Below, piece after piece: positions 46,247 to 55,671 of a stretch of 64,000 bases of DNA. A model generated the notes under the pieces. It was not told where the DNA came from and ran no database searches. It worked only from the letters and a program-made list of their open reading frames with translations. The stretch's first letter is position 1. The number at the start of each line of letters is the position of its first letter. Location of the stretch: positions 2,862,501 through 2,926,500 of the forward strand of contig NZ_CP035952.1 of NCBI RefSeq assembly GCF_004214895.1. The letters are read 5' to 3'. A program made the position numbers and the translations under genes. The stretch comes from Pseudomonas tructae. Its GTDB lineage: Bacteria; Pseudomonadota; Gammaproteobacteria; Pseudomonadales; Pseudomonadaceae.

Positions 46247-46988
46247 CGGGGTAGGCTCGCGGCAGGAACTGCATTTCGGCCAGCAGCAGGCCCAGGTGTT
46301 CGCTGTGCACACCGCGGCGGCTGTCCAGGTAGAACGGGCTGGCCGCTGGCGGCAAGGGCAGGGTGGCGCTGGCGAAGGTGGCGGCGACCTGTTGCTGCCA
46401 GGCTGCGGCGATGGCCTGTGGGTCGCCGATGATGCCGGCCTCGAACAAGCCTTGCTCGAGGGCGTCGCTGTCGAGCAGTTCGACGGTGAAGCGCCACACC
46501 TGAGGGATGGCGGCAAGCATGCGTTGGTGGCTTTCTTCGGTGCCATCGCCCAGGCGCTCGATCCACTCGCTGGAGCGGCGCAGGTGGTAGGTGACTTCTT
46601 TCAACGCCTTGGCGGCAATGCCCTGGACACGCGGATCAGGCGACTGGCTCAGGTGCTCCAGTACCTGGAAATGCCAGGCGTCGTAGAGAAACTGCTTGAG
46701 CATGGTCACGGCGAAATCGCCATTGGGTTGCTCGACCAGCAGCAGATTGCGGTAGTCGCGCTGGTCGCGGCGAAACACCAGGTGATCGGCGTCGCGGCCG
46801 TCATCGGCAAGCTCGGCGGCATACTCCAGCCAGTTGCGGGCCTGGCCGACCAGGTCAAGGCCGACGTTCATCAGTGCCAGTTCTTCTTCCAGCGCCGGCG
46901 CATGGCCACACCATTCGCACAGACGCTGGCCCTGGACCATGGCGCTGTCGCCCAGGCGCAGGAGGAAGGGTATCAGTGGCTGGTGCAT
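46233..46988 (-). CDS. paaC: phenylacetyl-CoA epoxidase structural subunit PaaC
   Basis: This 251-residue ferritin-like helical protein partners PaaA. It is recognisable by RLGDSAMVQGQRLCEWCGHAP, NVGLDLVGQARNWLEYA and the late SRRGVHSEHLG. It has lost most di-iron ligands, as is usual for PaaC. The start overlaps the paaB stop by one base, and the end overlaps paaD. Confidence 0.95.
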   Translation of the reverse strand: MHQPLIPFLLRLGDSAMVQGQRLCEWCGHAPALEEELALMNVGLDLVGQARNWLEYAAELADDGRDADHLVFRRDQRDYRNLLLVEQPNGDFAVTMLKQFLYDAWHFQVLEHLSQSPDPRVQGIAAKALKEVTYHLRRSSEWIERLGDGTEESHQRMLAAIPQVWRFTVELLDSDALEQGLFEAGIIGDPQAIAAAWQQQVAATFASATLPLPPAASPFYLDSRRGVHSEHLGLLLAEMQFLPRAYPDATW

Positions 46989-47269
46989 TACATATGCCCC
47001 ACTTCTGGTGGCAGCTCATAGAAGCTGGCGTGGCGGTAGACTTTGTCGTGGGACGGGTCGAACAGCGGCTCTTTCTCGTCCGGGGACGAGGCGATGATCA
47101 ACGCCGAGGGCACGACCCAGAGGCTGACCCCTTCGTTGCGCCGGGTGTACAGCTCGCGGGCGTTCTCGATCGCCATGGTCGCGTCGGCGGCGTGAACGCT
47201 GCCGACATGCTTGTGGTTCAGGCCGTGCTTGCTGCGCACGAACACTTCGTAAAGGGTCCATTCGGACAT
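46988..47269 (-). CDS. paaB: phenylacetyl-CoA epoxidase subunit PaaB
   Basis: The 93-residue PaaB links PaaAC pairs in the epoxidase complex. The sequence WTLYEVFVRSKHGLNHKHVG and the end with FYELPPEVGHM are typical. It begins 14 bp after the paaA stop. Confidence 0.95.
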   Translation of the reverse strand: MSEWTLYEVFVRSKHGLNHKHVGSVHAADATMAIENARELYTRRNEGVSLWVVPSALIIASSPDEKEPLFDPSHDKVYRHASFYELPPEVGHM

Positions 47270-47283
47270 GACGGGTTCTCCGG

Positions 47284-48273
47284 TCAGGCGACGTTCTTGT
47301 GGTGTTTTTTGCGCGCGTGGGCAACGGCGGCGGCGCGCACCCAGGCACCGTCCTCGATGGCCTGGCGGCGGGTGGCAACGCGTTCCTGGTTGCACGGGCC
47401 GTTGCCCTTGAGCACCTGGTAGAACTCCTCCCACTGGATTTCGCCGAAGTCGTAATGGCCGCGCTCGGCGTTCCATCGCAAGGCCGGGTCCGGGACGCTG
47501 CAGCCGAGCACCTGGAGTTGCGGGATGGTCTGGTCGATGAAGCGCTGGCGCAGTTCGTCGTTGCTCTGGCGCTTGATTTTCCAGGCCATGGACTGGGCAC
47601 TGTTGGGCGAGTGTTCATCGCTTGGGCCGAACATCATCAAGGATGGCCACCACAGACGGTTGATGGCGTCCTGGACCATGTCCTTCTGCACCTGAGTGCC
47701 GTGGCGCATCATGGTCAGGAGCATTTCGTAGCCCTGGCGCTGGTGGAAGCTCTCTTCCTTGCAGATGCGGATCATCGCCCGCGAGTAGGGGCCGTAGCTG
47801 GTGCGCTGCAGCACCACCTGGTTGACGATCGCCGCGCCGTCCACCAGCCAGCCCACCGCACCGACGTCGGCCCAGGTCAGGGTCGGGTAGTTGAAGATGC
47901 TCGAGTACTTGGCCTTGCCGCTGTGCAGCTTGGCGATTTCGCTGTCGCGGTCGGCGCCCAGGGTTTCCATGGCGCTGTACAGGTACAGACCGTGGCCGGC
48001 TTCGTCCTGGATCTTGGCCATCAGTTGCAGCTTGCGCTTGAGGGTCGGGGCGCGGGTGACCCAGTTGCCCTCGGGCAGCATGCCGACGATTTCCGAGTGT
48101 GCGTGTTGCGAGATCTGCCGGATCAGGGTCTGGCGGTAGGCGTCGGGCATCCAGTTCTTGGCTTCGATCTTGATCTCGGCGTCGATGCGCTGCTGGAAGT
48201 CGCGCTCCTGCGCAGACATCTCATCTTCGGTCTTCAGGCGCTTGACGCCGGTTTCAACCAGTTGTGCGTACAT
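47284..48273 (-). CDS. paaA: phenylacetyl-CoA epoxidase catalytic subunit PaaA
   Basis: The 329-residue di-iron oxygenase forms ring-1,2-epoxyphenylacetyl-CoA. Ligand motifs include [11 protein letters not shown] and the later [11 protein letters not shown]. It starts the paaABCDE operon behind a PaaX-type operator at 48327-48365. Confidence 0.96.
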   Translation of the reverse strand: MYAQLVETGVKRLKTEDEMSAQERDFQQRIDAEIKIEAKNWMPDAYRQTLIRQISQHAHSEIVGMLPEGNWVTRAPTLKRKLQLMAKIQDEAGHGLYLYSAMETLGADRDSEIAKLHSGKAKYSSIFNYPTLTWADVGAVGWLVDGAAIVNQVVLQRTSYGPYSRAMIRICKEESFHQRQGYEMLLTMMRHGTQVQKDMVQDAINRLWWPSLMMFGPSDEHSPNSAQSMAWKIKRQSNDELRQRFIDQTIPQLQVLGCSVPDPALRWNAERGHYDFGEIQWEEFYQVLKGNGPCNQERVATRRQAIEDGAWVRAAAVAHARKKHHKNVA

Positions 48274-48326
48274 GGGGTTCTCCAGCCTTTTATGAAGGGG
48301 GCTTTGAGGCTGGAGATATTTATATG

Positions 48327-48365
48327 CGATACATCAATAAATATCAAATACAGAAACGTGTATCG
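48327..48365. promoter_or_regulatory. PaaX-type operator upstream of paaA
   Basis: CGATAC and GTATCG form an inverted repeat with exactly 27 bp between them, 54 bp before paaA. E. coli PaaX operators have the same layout (TGATTC-N27-GATACA). Induction by phenylacetyl-CoA is expected from the family. Confidence 0.65.
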
Positions 48366-48378
48366 TATCGTCGGAGGG

Positions 48379-48402
48379 TAGGAGCGCGCTTGCCCCGCGA
48401 CA
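48379..48402 (+). repeat. single REP element between paaG and paaA
   Basis: One variant REP core (GGAGCGCGCTTGCCCCGCGA) lies just after the PaaX-type operator and 27 bp past the paaG stop. Confidence 0.7.
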
Positions 48403-48428
48403 GCGTCACTGCGCTCCTCAACGGTGCT

Positions 48429-49220
48429 TCAGCGCCCCTTGAACTGGGCACTGCGCTTGGCCATGAAGGCGCTGATCCCCTCACGGTAATCCTCACTGCG
48501 TCCGGCCTGGCGTTGCAGGTCGAGCTCAAGGCTCAGTTGCTCCTCGAAGCTGTTGTCCAGGCTGGCGTGCAGGCTGCGCTTGATCAGGCCCAGGCCGTAG
48601 GTGGGCTGGCTGGCCAGGTGGCGGGCCAGGAGCATGGCCTGGTCATGCAATTCGTTGTCTTCGACACAGCGATAGATCAACCCCCACTGTTCGGCTTGCT
48701 CGGCGCTCAGGCGCTCACCCAGCAGGGCCAGGGCCTTGGCCCGGGCCATGCCGACCAGGCGCGGCAGGGCATAGGTGCCACCGGAGTCGGGGATCAGGCC
48801 GATCTTGCAAAAGGCCTGGATGAAGTTTGCCGAACGTGCGGCCAGGACCAGGTCGCAGGCCAGCGCGATATTGGCGCCAGCCCCGGCGGCAACGCCGTTG
48901 ACCGCGCAGATGACCGGGATCGGCAGGTCGCGCAGGCTGCGCACCAGCGGGTTGTAGTAGCGCTCGATGGCCAGGCCCAGGTCAGGTGCCTCGGCGCCGG
49001 GTACCACGCTGCTGTCGGCCAGGTCCTGGCCGGCACAGAAGCCACGACCTTCGGCGCGCAGCAGCAACACCCGCACGCTGTCATCCTGGCGTACCAGGCC
49101 CAGCGCCTGCTGGACTTCTTCGTGCATGGGGCCGGTGAAGCTGTTCAGTTGCTCGGGACGGTTGAGGCTGAGCTGGGCGATGCCGGCGTCGATGGAAAAC
49201 AGGATGTGCTGGTAGTGCAT
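48429..49220 (-). CDS. paaG: 1,2-epoxyphenylacetyl-CoA isomerase PaaG
   Basis: This 263-residue crotonase converts the ring epoxide to oxepin-CoA. Marks are RAEGRGFCAGQDL (oxyanion hole), VNGVAAGAGANIAL and KIGLIPDSGGTYALPR, with the catalytic acid of PaaG in the latter. The close match and length separate it from the hydratase PaaF. The ATG at 49220 is used; the frame runs open much further upstream through the operator region. Other ring-opening and beta-oxidation genes (paaZ, F, H, J, K) are not in the window. Confidence 0.93.
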   Translation of the reverse strand: MHYQHILFSIDAGIAQLSLNRPEQLNSFTGPMHEEVQQALGLVRQDDSVRVLLLRAEGRGFCAGQDLADSSVVPGAEAPDLGLAIERYYNPLVRSLRDLPIPVICAVNGVAAGAGANIALACDLVLAARSANFIQAFCKIGLIPDSGGTYALPRLVGMARAKALALLGERLSAEQAEQWGLIYRCVEDNELHDQAMLLARHLASQPTYGLGLIKRSLHASLDNSFEEQLSLELDLQRQAGRSEDYREGISAFMAKRSAQFKGR

Positions 49221-49260
49221 GGCGTGTGCCTTTGGCTGCAGGTGAGTGATAGGTATAACG

Positions 49261-49299
49261 TGATACGCAAATATAACTACAAAGTTGGTAATGCGTGTC
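49261..49299. promoter_or_regulatory. possible PaaX operator between paaG and paaX
   Basis: TGATAC and GTGTC form an imperfect inverted repeat with 28 bp between the arms, in the divergent paaG-paaX promoter region. The layout parallels the paaA operator. It would allow repression of paaG and autoregulation of paaX. Confidence 0.45.
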
Positions 49300-49362
49300 T
49301 TAAATTTTTCTCCACTCACCTGAGCCACCGGGGTATATTTCAACTTTTTCGATGGACCGCCT

Positions 49363-50283
49363 ATGTCGTCGCTGACACCGCTCAACCACCTGATCAGCCG
49401 TTTTCAGCAGCAGACACCCATCCGCGCCAGCTCGTTGATCATCACCCTGTATGGCGATGCCATCGAACCCCATGGCGGCACGGTGTGGCTGGGCAGCCTG
49501 ATTCAGTTGCTCGAACCCATGGGGATCAACGAGCGGTTGATCCGTACTTCGATCTTTCGCCTGACCAAGGAAAACTGGCTGACCGCGGAAAAGGTCGGCC
49601 GGCGCAGCTACTACAGCCTGACCGGGACCGGCCGGCGACGCTTCGACAAGGCCTTCAAACGTGTCTACAGTGCCAACCTGCCGGCCTGGGACGGTTCCTG
49701 GTGCCTGGCCATGTTGAGCCAGCTGAGCGCCGACAAGCGCAAACAGGTTCGCGAAGAGCTCGAATGGCAGGGGTTTGCCGCATTGGCACCGACGCTACTG
49801 GCCTCGCCACGCTTTGACCGTGGCGACGTCAATGCCACCTTGTTGGAGCTGGGGGCCCAGGACGACACCATCGTCTTCCAGACCACCGCCGAAGAGGTCC
49901 TGGCCTCGCAGGCATTGCGCCTGCAAGTGCGCGAAAGCTGGAACCTGGAGGTGCTGGCGGCCCAGTACAGCGAGTTCATCCAGCTGTTCCGTCCGCTCTG
50001 GCAGAGCCTGCGCGAGCAGCCTGAGCTCGATCCCCAGGCCTGTTTTCTGGCCCGTATCCTGTTGATTCACGAGTACCGCAAGCTGTTGCTGCGCGACCCG
50101 CAACTGCCTGATGAACTGCTGCCGGGGGATTGGGAAGGGCGCGCGGCCCGGCAACTGTGCCGCAACCTCTATCGGTTGATCGTCACCGCGGCCGAGCAAT
50201 GGCTGGAAAGCGCCATGGAAACGGCCGATGGGCCACTGCCGGATGCCGCAGAAAGCTTCCACAAGCGCTTTGGCGGCCTGTAG
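49363..50283 (+). CDS. paaX: phenylacetic acid degradation repressor PaaX
   Basis: This 306-residue PaaX-family protein has a winged helix near the N-terminus (RLIRTSIFRLTKENWLTAEK), then the central and C-terminal PaaX domains (DGSWCLAMLSQL, then ARILLIHEYRKLLLRDPQLP). It represses paa genes until phenylacetyl-CoA binds. It is divergent from paaG, with operator-like repeats in the 142-bp gap. Confidence 0.95.
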   Translation: MSSLTPLNHLISRFQQQTPIRASSLIITLYGDAIEPHGGTVWLGSLIQLLEPMGINERLIRTSIFRLTKENWLTAEKVGRRSYYSLTGTGRRRFDKAFKRVYSANLPAWDGSWCLAMLSQLSADKRKQVREELEWQGFAALAPTLLASPRFDRGDVNATLLELGAQDDTIVFQTTAEEVLASQALRLQVRESWNLEVLAAQYSEFIQLFRPLWQSLREQPELDPQACFLARILLIHEYRKLLLRDPQLPDELLPGDWEGRAARQLCRNLYRLIVTAAEQWLESAMETADGPLPDAAESFHKRFGGL

Positions 50284-50305
50284 GAGCGGGCTTGCCCCGC
50301 GATGA
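50281..50305 (+). repeat. single REP element after paaX
   Basis: GAGCGGGCTTGCCCCGCGAT abuts the paaX stop and is followed at once by the 39-bp repeat shared with 59132-59170. Confidence 0.8.
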
Positions 50306-50306
50306 G

Positions 50307-50345
50307 CATAGGTATCTACACATCTCTAGCGAGTCAGCCTATTGG
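50307..50345 (+). repeat. 39-bp repeat, partial copy of the element at 59 kb
   Basis: The 39 bases from CATAGGTATCTACACATCTC to CCTATTGG are identical to 59132-59170. Both copies directly follow a REP. This copy lacks the opposite inverted arm seen at 59 kb. Confidence 0.85.
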
Positions 50346-50732
50346 CTCGTGATAGGCGTGCTTATCCAGTTGATGTGGCGACGCTGCCGACCCCTTCCGC
50401 CCTTACGGCGGCTCACTTTTTTCTTGGAAAAAGTGAGCAAAACCGCTCGCTCAATCATCCGGCCCTGCGCTGCGCTCCGGGTTCCCTCCTTACGCACCGA
50501 CTCCAGGGGCCGCACCGAAGGGACATCCATGTCCCTCGGTGCTTTGCGGCCCATCCATGGGCCTGCACCCCCTCCATCGGCGCTCCACTCGGCCTCCTGA
50601 AATCGCGAAAAATCAAAAGCCAGATCAACAGCACAATTCGCTTCGCTCTTGCTGGGTGAGGTCGCACACCACATTTGTGTCCACCATGTGTCCGGTTTGT
50701 ACCCGGGGCAAGCCCGCTCCCACAGTGACCTC
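50346..50732. other. long intergenic region with strong hairpin, no gene
   Basis: This stretch lies between the convergent ends of paaX and the diguanylate cyclase gene. It has a perfect 11-bp stem (GCTCACTTTTT/AAAAAGTGAGC, 50411-50438) with T/A-rich arms that can terminate both ways. GC-rich sequence resembling the long intergenic repeats common in Pseudomonas follows, and an inverted REP core lies at about 50703-50724. I see no protein-coding frame with family likeness. Confidence 0.6.
50411..50438. terminator. bidirectional terminator hairpin
   Basis: GCTCACTTTTT and AAAAAGTGAGC form a perfect 11-bp stem with a 6-nt loop between convergent genes. Confidence 0.6.
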
Positions 50733-51821
50733 CTACAGGGGCTGGGCTGCGCGCCACAGCACATAGCGATCCTTGCCACTGCGCTTGGCTTCGTACAAGG
50801 CTTCATCGGCTTTGACCAGCGCGTGGTTCAGGCTGTCTTGGCGCTGGATTTGCGCAAGGCCAATGCTGACGGTCACCGGGTGCTCGGCCGTGTCTTCGCG
50901 CACCCGCCGACACAGGGTGTCGATGCGTTGGGTGATGTCGGCCTCGTCCAGGCCCCACAGATAGACCACAAACTCTTCGCCACCCAGCCGTGCGTACTCG
51001 AACTCGGCCATTGACGCCTTGATGTTGCCGGCGATGCGCTTGAGCACTACATCGCCGATGTCGTGGCCGAACTGGTCGTTGACCTTCTTGAAGTTGTCGA
51101 TGTCGATCATCGCCAGGTAGCGTGCGCCAGGCGGGTCGTCCTGCAGGTGCTTTTGCGCCGTGGCCATGAACGCGCGGCGGTTGGGGATGTCGGTCAGGGC
51201 ATCGACATAGGCCTGCTCGAGCAGCAGCTTGGCCATGTAGAAGTTGTGCAGCTTGGCCTGGCGCATCTTCAGGTAGGTGTACAGGGTCAGGCCGTTGAGA
51301 AACACCGCATAGCACAGGAACAGGCTGCCGCGCAGTTCGAACAGGTGCACGTCCGGCACCTGGTAAGGGTTAAGGTTGATCCAGATAATCAGCATCGTGG
51401 CAAAGAACGACCAGCGCCGTACCGGCAATACCGACACGCTGTAGAGCACGCTGGAAGCGCCGAGCACCATCCAGGCCGGGCGCAGCCCTTGCGGCAGGCC
51501 GTCGATCACCAGGCGCACGGCCAGGGTGATCACGGCGATGAAGATCAGGTTGAGCACATCGAAATGGGCGGCTTTTCGCACAAAGCCCAGGACGATGGTG
51601 AGCATGCCCATCACTGCAATGAACAGTGCCGACAGGTAAGTGAAGCCCTGGTTGCCCTGAAAACTGACGATCAGGTCGAAGAGAACCCAGATCCCAAGAC
51701 TAGCCGCGAACACCAGTATGCAAAACGACTTGAGGTGCTCGAAGTCGTGCTGGCGGAACTCCTGGCGCAGTTCAGGCGGTGCGATATGCCGACGCACCTG
51801 CTGTTCGATGGTTTTGTACAT
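50733..51821 (-). CDS. membrane diguanylate cyclase of the nfr operon
   Basis: This 362-residue protein has about five or six membrane helices in its first 200 residues. A GGDEF domain follows with the active-site GGEEF (RLGGEEFVVYL) and the substrate region DIDNFKKVNDQFGHDIGD. The motif is a functional variant, so c-di-GMP synthesis is expected. No inhibitory RxxD site is obvious just before it. The ATG at 51821 has AGGGG four to five bases upstream. It follows the DUF4434 gene by 29 bp and closes the wecB-nfrB-nfrA operon. It is thus the likely dedicated c-di-GMP source for the MshEN domain of NfrB. Confidence 0.88.
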   Translation of the reverse strand: MYKTIEQQVRRHIAPPELRQEFRQHDFEHLKSFCILVFAASLGIWVLFDLIVSFQGNQGFTYLSALFIAVMGMLTIVLGFVRKAAHFDVLNLIFIAVITLAVRLVIDGLPQGLRPAWMVLGASSVLYSVSVLPVRRWSFFATMLIIWINLNPYQVPDVHLFELRGSLFLCYAVFLNGLTLYTYLKMRQAKLHNFYMAKLLLEQAYVDALTDIPNRRAFMATAQKHLQDDPPGARYLAMIDIDNFKKVNDQFGHDIGDVVLKRIAGNIKASMAEFEYARLGGEEFVVYLWGLDEADITQRIDTLCRRVREDTAEHPVTVSIGLAQIQRQDSLNHALVKADEALYEAKRSGKDRYVLWRAAQPL

Positions 51822-51850
51822 GGCACCCCTGCTTGCTCGATACGACGGTT

Positions 51851-52696
51851 TCAGTGACCCGCCAGGGGCAATACTCCCTGGGCCCAGGGGCGATAGCGCA
51901 GGGAAAAAATCGCCCGCGCATGACAATCGGCACCGGCAGCGGGCGGCGCTGGCATTGCCGTGAAGGGCTGGCCGGCGGCGCTGGTCTGGCGAAAGGCTTC
52001 ATTGACGATGCCGACAGTGCAGGGCAGGGCGTCGAGGTAGCCCTGGCGCACCAGGGGCGCCAGGCGCGCGGTGCCGGCACCGTCCTGCCACCAGACCTGC
52101 AGCTTGAGGCTGGCCAGTTGTTCCAGCCAGCGGGCATTGACGGCCGGGCTCAGGCGTCCGGCACTGAAGGCGCTCAGGTGCAAGGGCGCATCCAGGCGGC
52201 GGTTGAAATCTTGCAACTGGGTATACAGCGCCTGGCGGCGATCAGCACTGTGAAAGTGCAGGTCATCGAGTTCCATCGGCAGGTACCAGCCGGCCACCGG
52301 CAATTGCCAATCCTGGCGCAGGGTGCGCTGCTGGGCCAGGGACTTGCCCAACTGCGCTTTCCAGTAGGCGGCAAGGCCGACGCCGTCCAGTTCGTCGATG
52401 CGTTGGTAGTAAGCGGCATCCATGTGCAGCCCCAGCACCAGTTGCAGGCCTTGTTCGTGAGCCAGGCGCAGGCTGTTGGCCAGCCAGCCCCGGGCGCCGC
52501 CGAAGTCGCTGTCGCCGTAGGCAGTCCATTGCACGATCAGGGTTTTTCCGCCCTGGGCGCGGGTGGCTTGCCACAGTGCCTGCCATTGCGCCTGGCTCAG
52601 CTGCGCGTCACGGTTCAGGGGTTGATAGAACAGGCGTTCATCGGCCGTTGCCGGCAGGCTCAGAAGTAACAGCATCACAGCGATCAAGCGGCGCAT
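51851..52696 (-). CDS. DUF4434 secreted TIM-barrel protein of the nfr operon
   Basis: This 281-residue protein has a cleavable signal peptide (LIAVMLLLLSLPATA). Its fold pattern is that of DUF4434, a glycoside-hydrolase-like barrel (FYQPLNRDAQLSQAQWQAL, KTLIVQWTAYGD, LVLGLHMD, WYLPMELDD). A gene of this kind accompanies nfrA-nfrB in E. coli. It may trim or help export the polysaccharide. The start shares a base with the nfrA stop. Confidence 0.8.
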   Translation of the reverse strand: MRRLIAVMLLLLSLPATADERLFYQPLNRDAQLSQAQWQALWQATRAQGGKTLIVQWTAYGDSDFGGARGWLANSLRLAHEQGLQLVLGLHMDAAYYQRIDELDGVGLAAYWKAQLGKSLAQQRTLRQDWQLPVAGWYLPMELDDLHFHSADRRQALYTQLQDFNRRLDAPLHLSAFSAGRLSPAVNARWLEQLASLKLQVWWQDGAGTARLAPLVRQGYLDALPCTVGIVNEAFRQTSAAGQPFTAMPAPPAAGADCHARAIFSLRYRPWAQGVLPLAGH

Positions 52697-55671
52697 CAGA
52701 AGTTCAACTCCGCACCCAGCAACACGCCATTGGCGTGTTCATAAAGATTGCCGCCCAGCGACTGCTGGTATTCGGCGCGTACTTTCAGCGAACCGCGATA
52801 GGCGTTGTAGCGGTCGTCATCGAACCACCACTGCCAGCGCAGGCCCAGGCCGGTGCGCAGGTCCTGGCGCCAGTCGTTGCTTGGGTCCTGGCTTGAGAAC
52901 TCGAGAAACCCATAGGGCATCAGGGTTTGCGGTGAATTGCCGGACAGCTTCCAGGTATGCCCGCGCTGGTAGCGCGACAGCCACTGGTGATCGCCGGCGC
53001 GGGTCCACCAGGCGGCGTCGAGGTAGAGAAAGCGCTCGTCCCACTCGTCTTCATCAACCCGCCAGTCGTTGCGCCATTTGCCTTGATCAAGATAGGAGGC
53101 GGTAGCGCGCAGCAGCAAATCGTTGCTCGACTCGGCATGGCCGCGCAGGTCGCCATAGTTGTCGCCAACTTTACTGGGGCTGAGCAACTGGCCCAGGCTC
53201 AAACCTGCGTAGTGGGTGTCGTCGATCTGGCGCTGGTGATATAGCTCGGTGTACAGGTTCAGGTTGCTGGTGCCCAACGGCTTGTAGCGCAGGCCGACGC
53301 CTGTGCCCATGCTTTGCGCGTAGTCGTTGCGGCCACTGCCGCCAAACAGCACCCGGCCATAGACCGAAAAGGTGCTGCCGTTGCGGCTCGGTTCTTCACC
53401 CAGGGCGTGGTCCCACATTGCCAGTTGCACGTTCTGCGAGGCGGCGCGGCGATCCTTGCGCTCGTCGCGAAAGTTGTCGTTGGTCGACACCCCGGCTGGC
53501 GACCAGGTACTGGCCAGGGTGAAGCTGTCGCGTCGCGACAAGGCCTCGTGGGCGCGGCGCTGGCGGTACTTGCGCGCCTCCAGGCTGCCGAACTGGTCAT
53601 CACCGTCGACCAGGTCCTGCTCGAGATCCAGTACCCGGCGCAACTCCTTGCGCGCCGCTGCGCTGTTCTCATCCTCGGCATAACGCCAGGCCAGGGTTTC
53701 GCCCAGGCGGTAATCCTCGGGGAAGTCGTGTGTGGCGCGTTCAAGGTGGGGGATCGAACGGGCGCGGGTGGCTTGCTCTTGGGAACCTGCCAGGCGCATG
53801 CCGTAGTCGGCGCGATAGCGCGGTTGATCCGGCGCCCTGCGCACCGCTTCGGCCAACCAGGCAGTACTTTGCGCTAGGTCTCGATCCTGGGCGGCGGTCA
53901 CTGCGGCGGCGTAGTAATGGTCGGCGCGGGGCTGGTGCTTGAGTGCCTCGCGTTGGTAGTCCATGGCTTCGTTGATCTGGCTCTGGCGTTGGGCAATGGC
54001 TGCGCCTAGGGCCCAGTCATCGGCCGTCAGGTGCTGCGCCTTTTGCCAGTATTCGTCGGCCAGGTACGGATTGTTGGCGTTAAGGGCGCTGCGCGCGGCG
54101 GTGAGGCGGGCATTGTTGCTCCACTCGCTGTCAGCCAGGTTCTTCCATAGCGGTTGCGCGGCATAGGAGTCGCCCGAGGCTTCCAGGGCATAGGCCAGCG
54201 GCAGACGGCTGCCCGTATCGCCCAGGCGCTCGGCGGCCTGGTAATAGACGACCGCTTCACCGGGGCGCTCGGGCATGGCGCAGCGGCCCAGGGCGCGCAG
54301 TTGGCCGACCTCGGTAGGGGTGGCGGGAATCGCCTGGCGAACGGCATCGCACTGGCCGTTTTCGGCCAGGCGCGCCAGCAGCAGGGCGCGATTGGCCGCG
54401 TCGACCCGTGGGATCAGGCCACTCATGCGTCGGCTGTCCAGCGGTGCGTCGGCCTGGCTGTAGAGCCCGGCCAGGCGTTGCAGCAACGGTTGTGGCAGGC
54501 GACCCTGATGGCGGTCATAGGCTTGTTCGAGCAACTGCCGCACATGGGCGTCGCGACCTTGCTTGAGCTGCAGGAAACTCGCTTGCTCAAGGGCTTGCAG
54601 GTCGCCGCTCTGGCGGTACAGACGCTCCCACATCGGCCCGGTAAGGGCCTCGCCACTGGCGCCTTGCAGGCGCTGTTCGAGCACCAGCCAGGCTTTACGG
54701 TCTTCATCGGCTCGGCAGCTTTTGAACTGAGCGCGCGCCGCCTGGGGGTCGTGGCGCGAGAGCCAGTCGGTGGTTTCCAGGCAGGGCCGCTGCAAGTCGT
54801 TGCTCAGGCGCCGGACCAGCTCGGCATCATTACCCTGGCGGGCCAGCTCCCAGAGTTGCTGGCGACTGGCCGGGTCTTGCAGGTCCTGTTCCGGTAGCGA
54901 CTGCAGCCAGCGCTGGGCCAGCCCCGCATGGCCCATGGCGATCGCCCGGTTGGCCATGGCCAGGCGAGTCTGGCGGGCGATCTCGGGCGAGGGCGCTTGT
55001 TTGAGCAATTGTTGCAGCGGCGCTTCGTCCAGGCGCTGGACATAGGCATTGGCCAGGCGTTGCCAGTCTTTCGCCGGCAGTTCGTCGCGCTCGGCCAGCG
55101 GCGCCAGGGCGGCGATGGTCTGGGTCCAGTTGTGCAACTGCTCGGCCCAGGTGGCTCGGGCCATGCGCAGGATGTTGTCGTCGCCCTGGGCCGGCAGGTG
55201 GTTGAGCCAGTCCAGGGCCTTGGCTGCACCGCCAAACTTGGCCAGGCTCAAGCTGTATGCCTGCCACAGGCGGATGCGCGGGTTCAGGCCGCTGTTGGCA
55301 ATCCAGTGTTCAACCCGGCTCGCAGCGGGCGGGTCCTGTTCGATCCAGGTCAGGCGCAGTTCCAGCAAGGCGTCGCTATCGCGGCTGTCAGCGGTTTCGG
55401 CCATTTGCTCGGCCTCGCGGTAACGCCGCTGGTGGGCCAGGGCCTGGATCAGCAGGGCGCGGGCTTCGCTGTTGTTGGGCACTCGTTCGAGCAGGTGGCG
55501 GGTCAGGCGTTCGACCTCTTTCCAGTTGTCGGCCTTGGCCTCGCGGTAGCTGCGTTCAAGGTAGGGGTAGCTGCGAAAGCGTTCGAAGTCGGTCAGGGGC
55601 GCGGCCAGGCCATGCACGGTGTACAACGACAACAGCAGGCTGGCCAGCGTCAGTGGCGGGCGCAAGCTCAT
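52696..55671 (-). CDS. nfrA: NfrA-like outer-membrane polysaccharide/phage N4 adsorption protein
   Basis: This 991-residue protein is about the length of E. coli NfrA. It has a signal peptide (cut near 24), many TPR-like helical repeats through about residue 640, and a C-terminal NfrA_C beta-barrel ending in a terminal phenylalanine (LLGAELNF). NfrA is the outer-membrane exporter of a c-di-GMP-controlled exopolysaccharide and the adsorption protein for phage N4. Start and stop overlap the flanking genes, so the operon is translationally coupled. Confidence 0.88.
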   Translation of the reverse strand: MSLRPPLTLASLLLSLYTVHGLAAPLTDFERFRSYPYLERSYREAKADNWKEVERLTRHLLERVPNNSEARALLIQALAHQRRYREAEQMAETADSRDSDALLELRLTWIEQDPPAASRVEHWIANSGLNPRIRLWQAYSLSLAKFGGAAKALDWLNHLPAQGDDNILRMARATWAEQLHNWTQTIAALAPLAERDELPAKDWQRLANAYVQRLDEAPLQQLLKQAPSPEIARQTRLAMANRAIAMGHAGLAQRWLQSLPEQDLQDPASRQQLWELARQGNDAELVRRLSNDLQRPCLETTDWLSRHDPQAARAQFKSCRADEDRKAWLVLEQRLQGASGEALTGPMWERLYRQSGDLQALEQASFLQLKQGRDAHVRQLLEQAYDRHQGRLPQPLLQRLAGLYSQADAPLDSRRMSGLIPRVDAANRALLLARLAENGQCDAVRQAIPATPTEVGQLRALGRCAMPERPGEAVVYYQAAERLGDTGSRLPLAYALEASGDSYAAQPLWKNLADSEWSNNARLTAARSALNANNPYLADEYWQKAQHLTADDWALGAAIAQRQSQINEAMDYQREALKHQPRADHYYAAAVTAAQDRDLAQSTAWLAEAVRRAPDQPRYRADYGMRLAGSQEQATRARSIPHLERATHDFPEDYRLGETLAWRYAEDENSAAARKELRRVLDLEQDLVDGDDQFGSLEARKYRQRRAHEALSRRDSFTLASTWSPAGVSTNDNFRDERKDRRAASQNVQLAMWDHALGEEPSRNGSTFSVYGRVLFGGSGRNDYAQSMGTGVGLRYKPLGTSNLNLYTELYHQRQIDDTHYAGLSLGQLLSPSKVGDNYGDLRGHAESSNDLLLRATASYLDQGKWRNDWRVDEDEWDERFLYLDAAWWTRAGDHQWLSRYQRGHTWKLSGNSPQTLMPYGFLEFSSQDPSNDWRQDLRTGLGLRWQWWFDDDRYNAYRGSLKVRAEYQQSLGGNLYEHANGVLLGAELNF

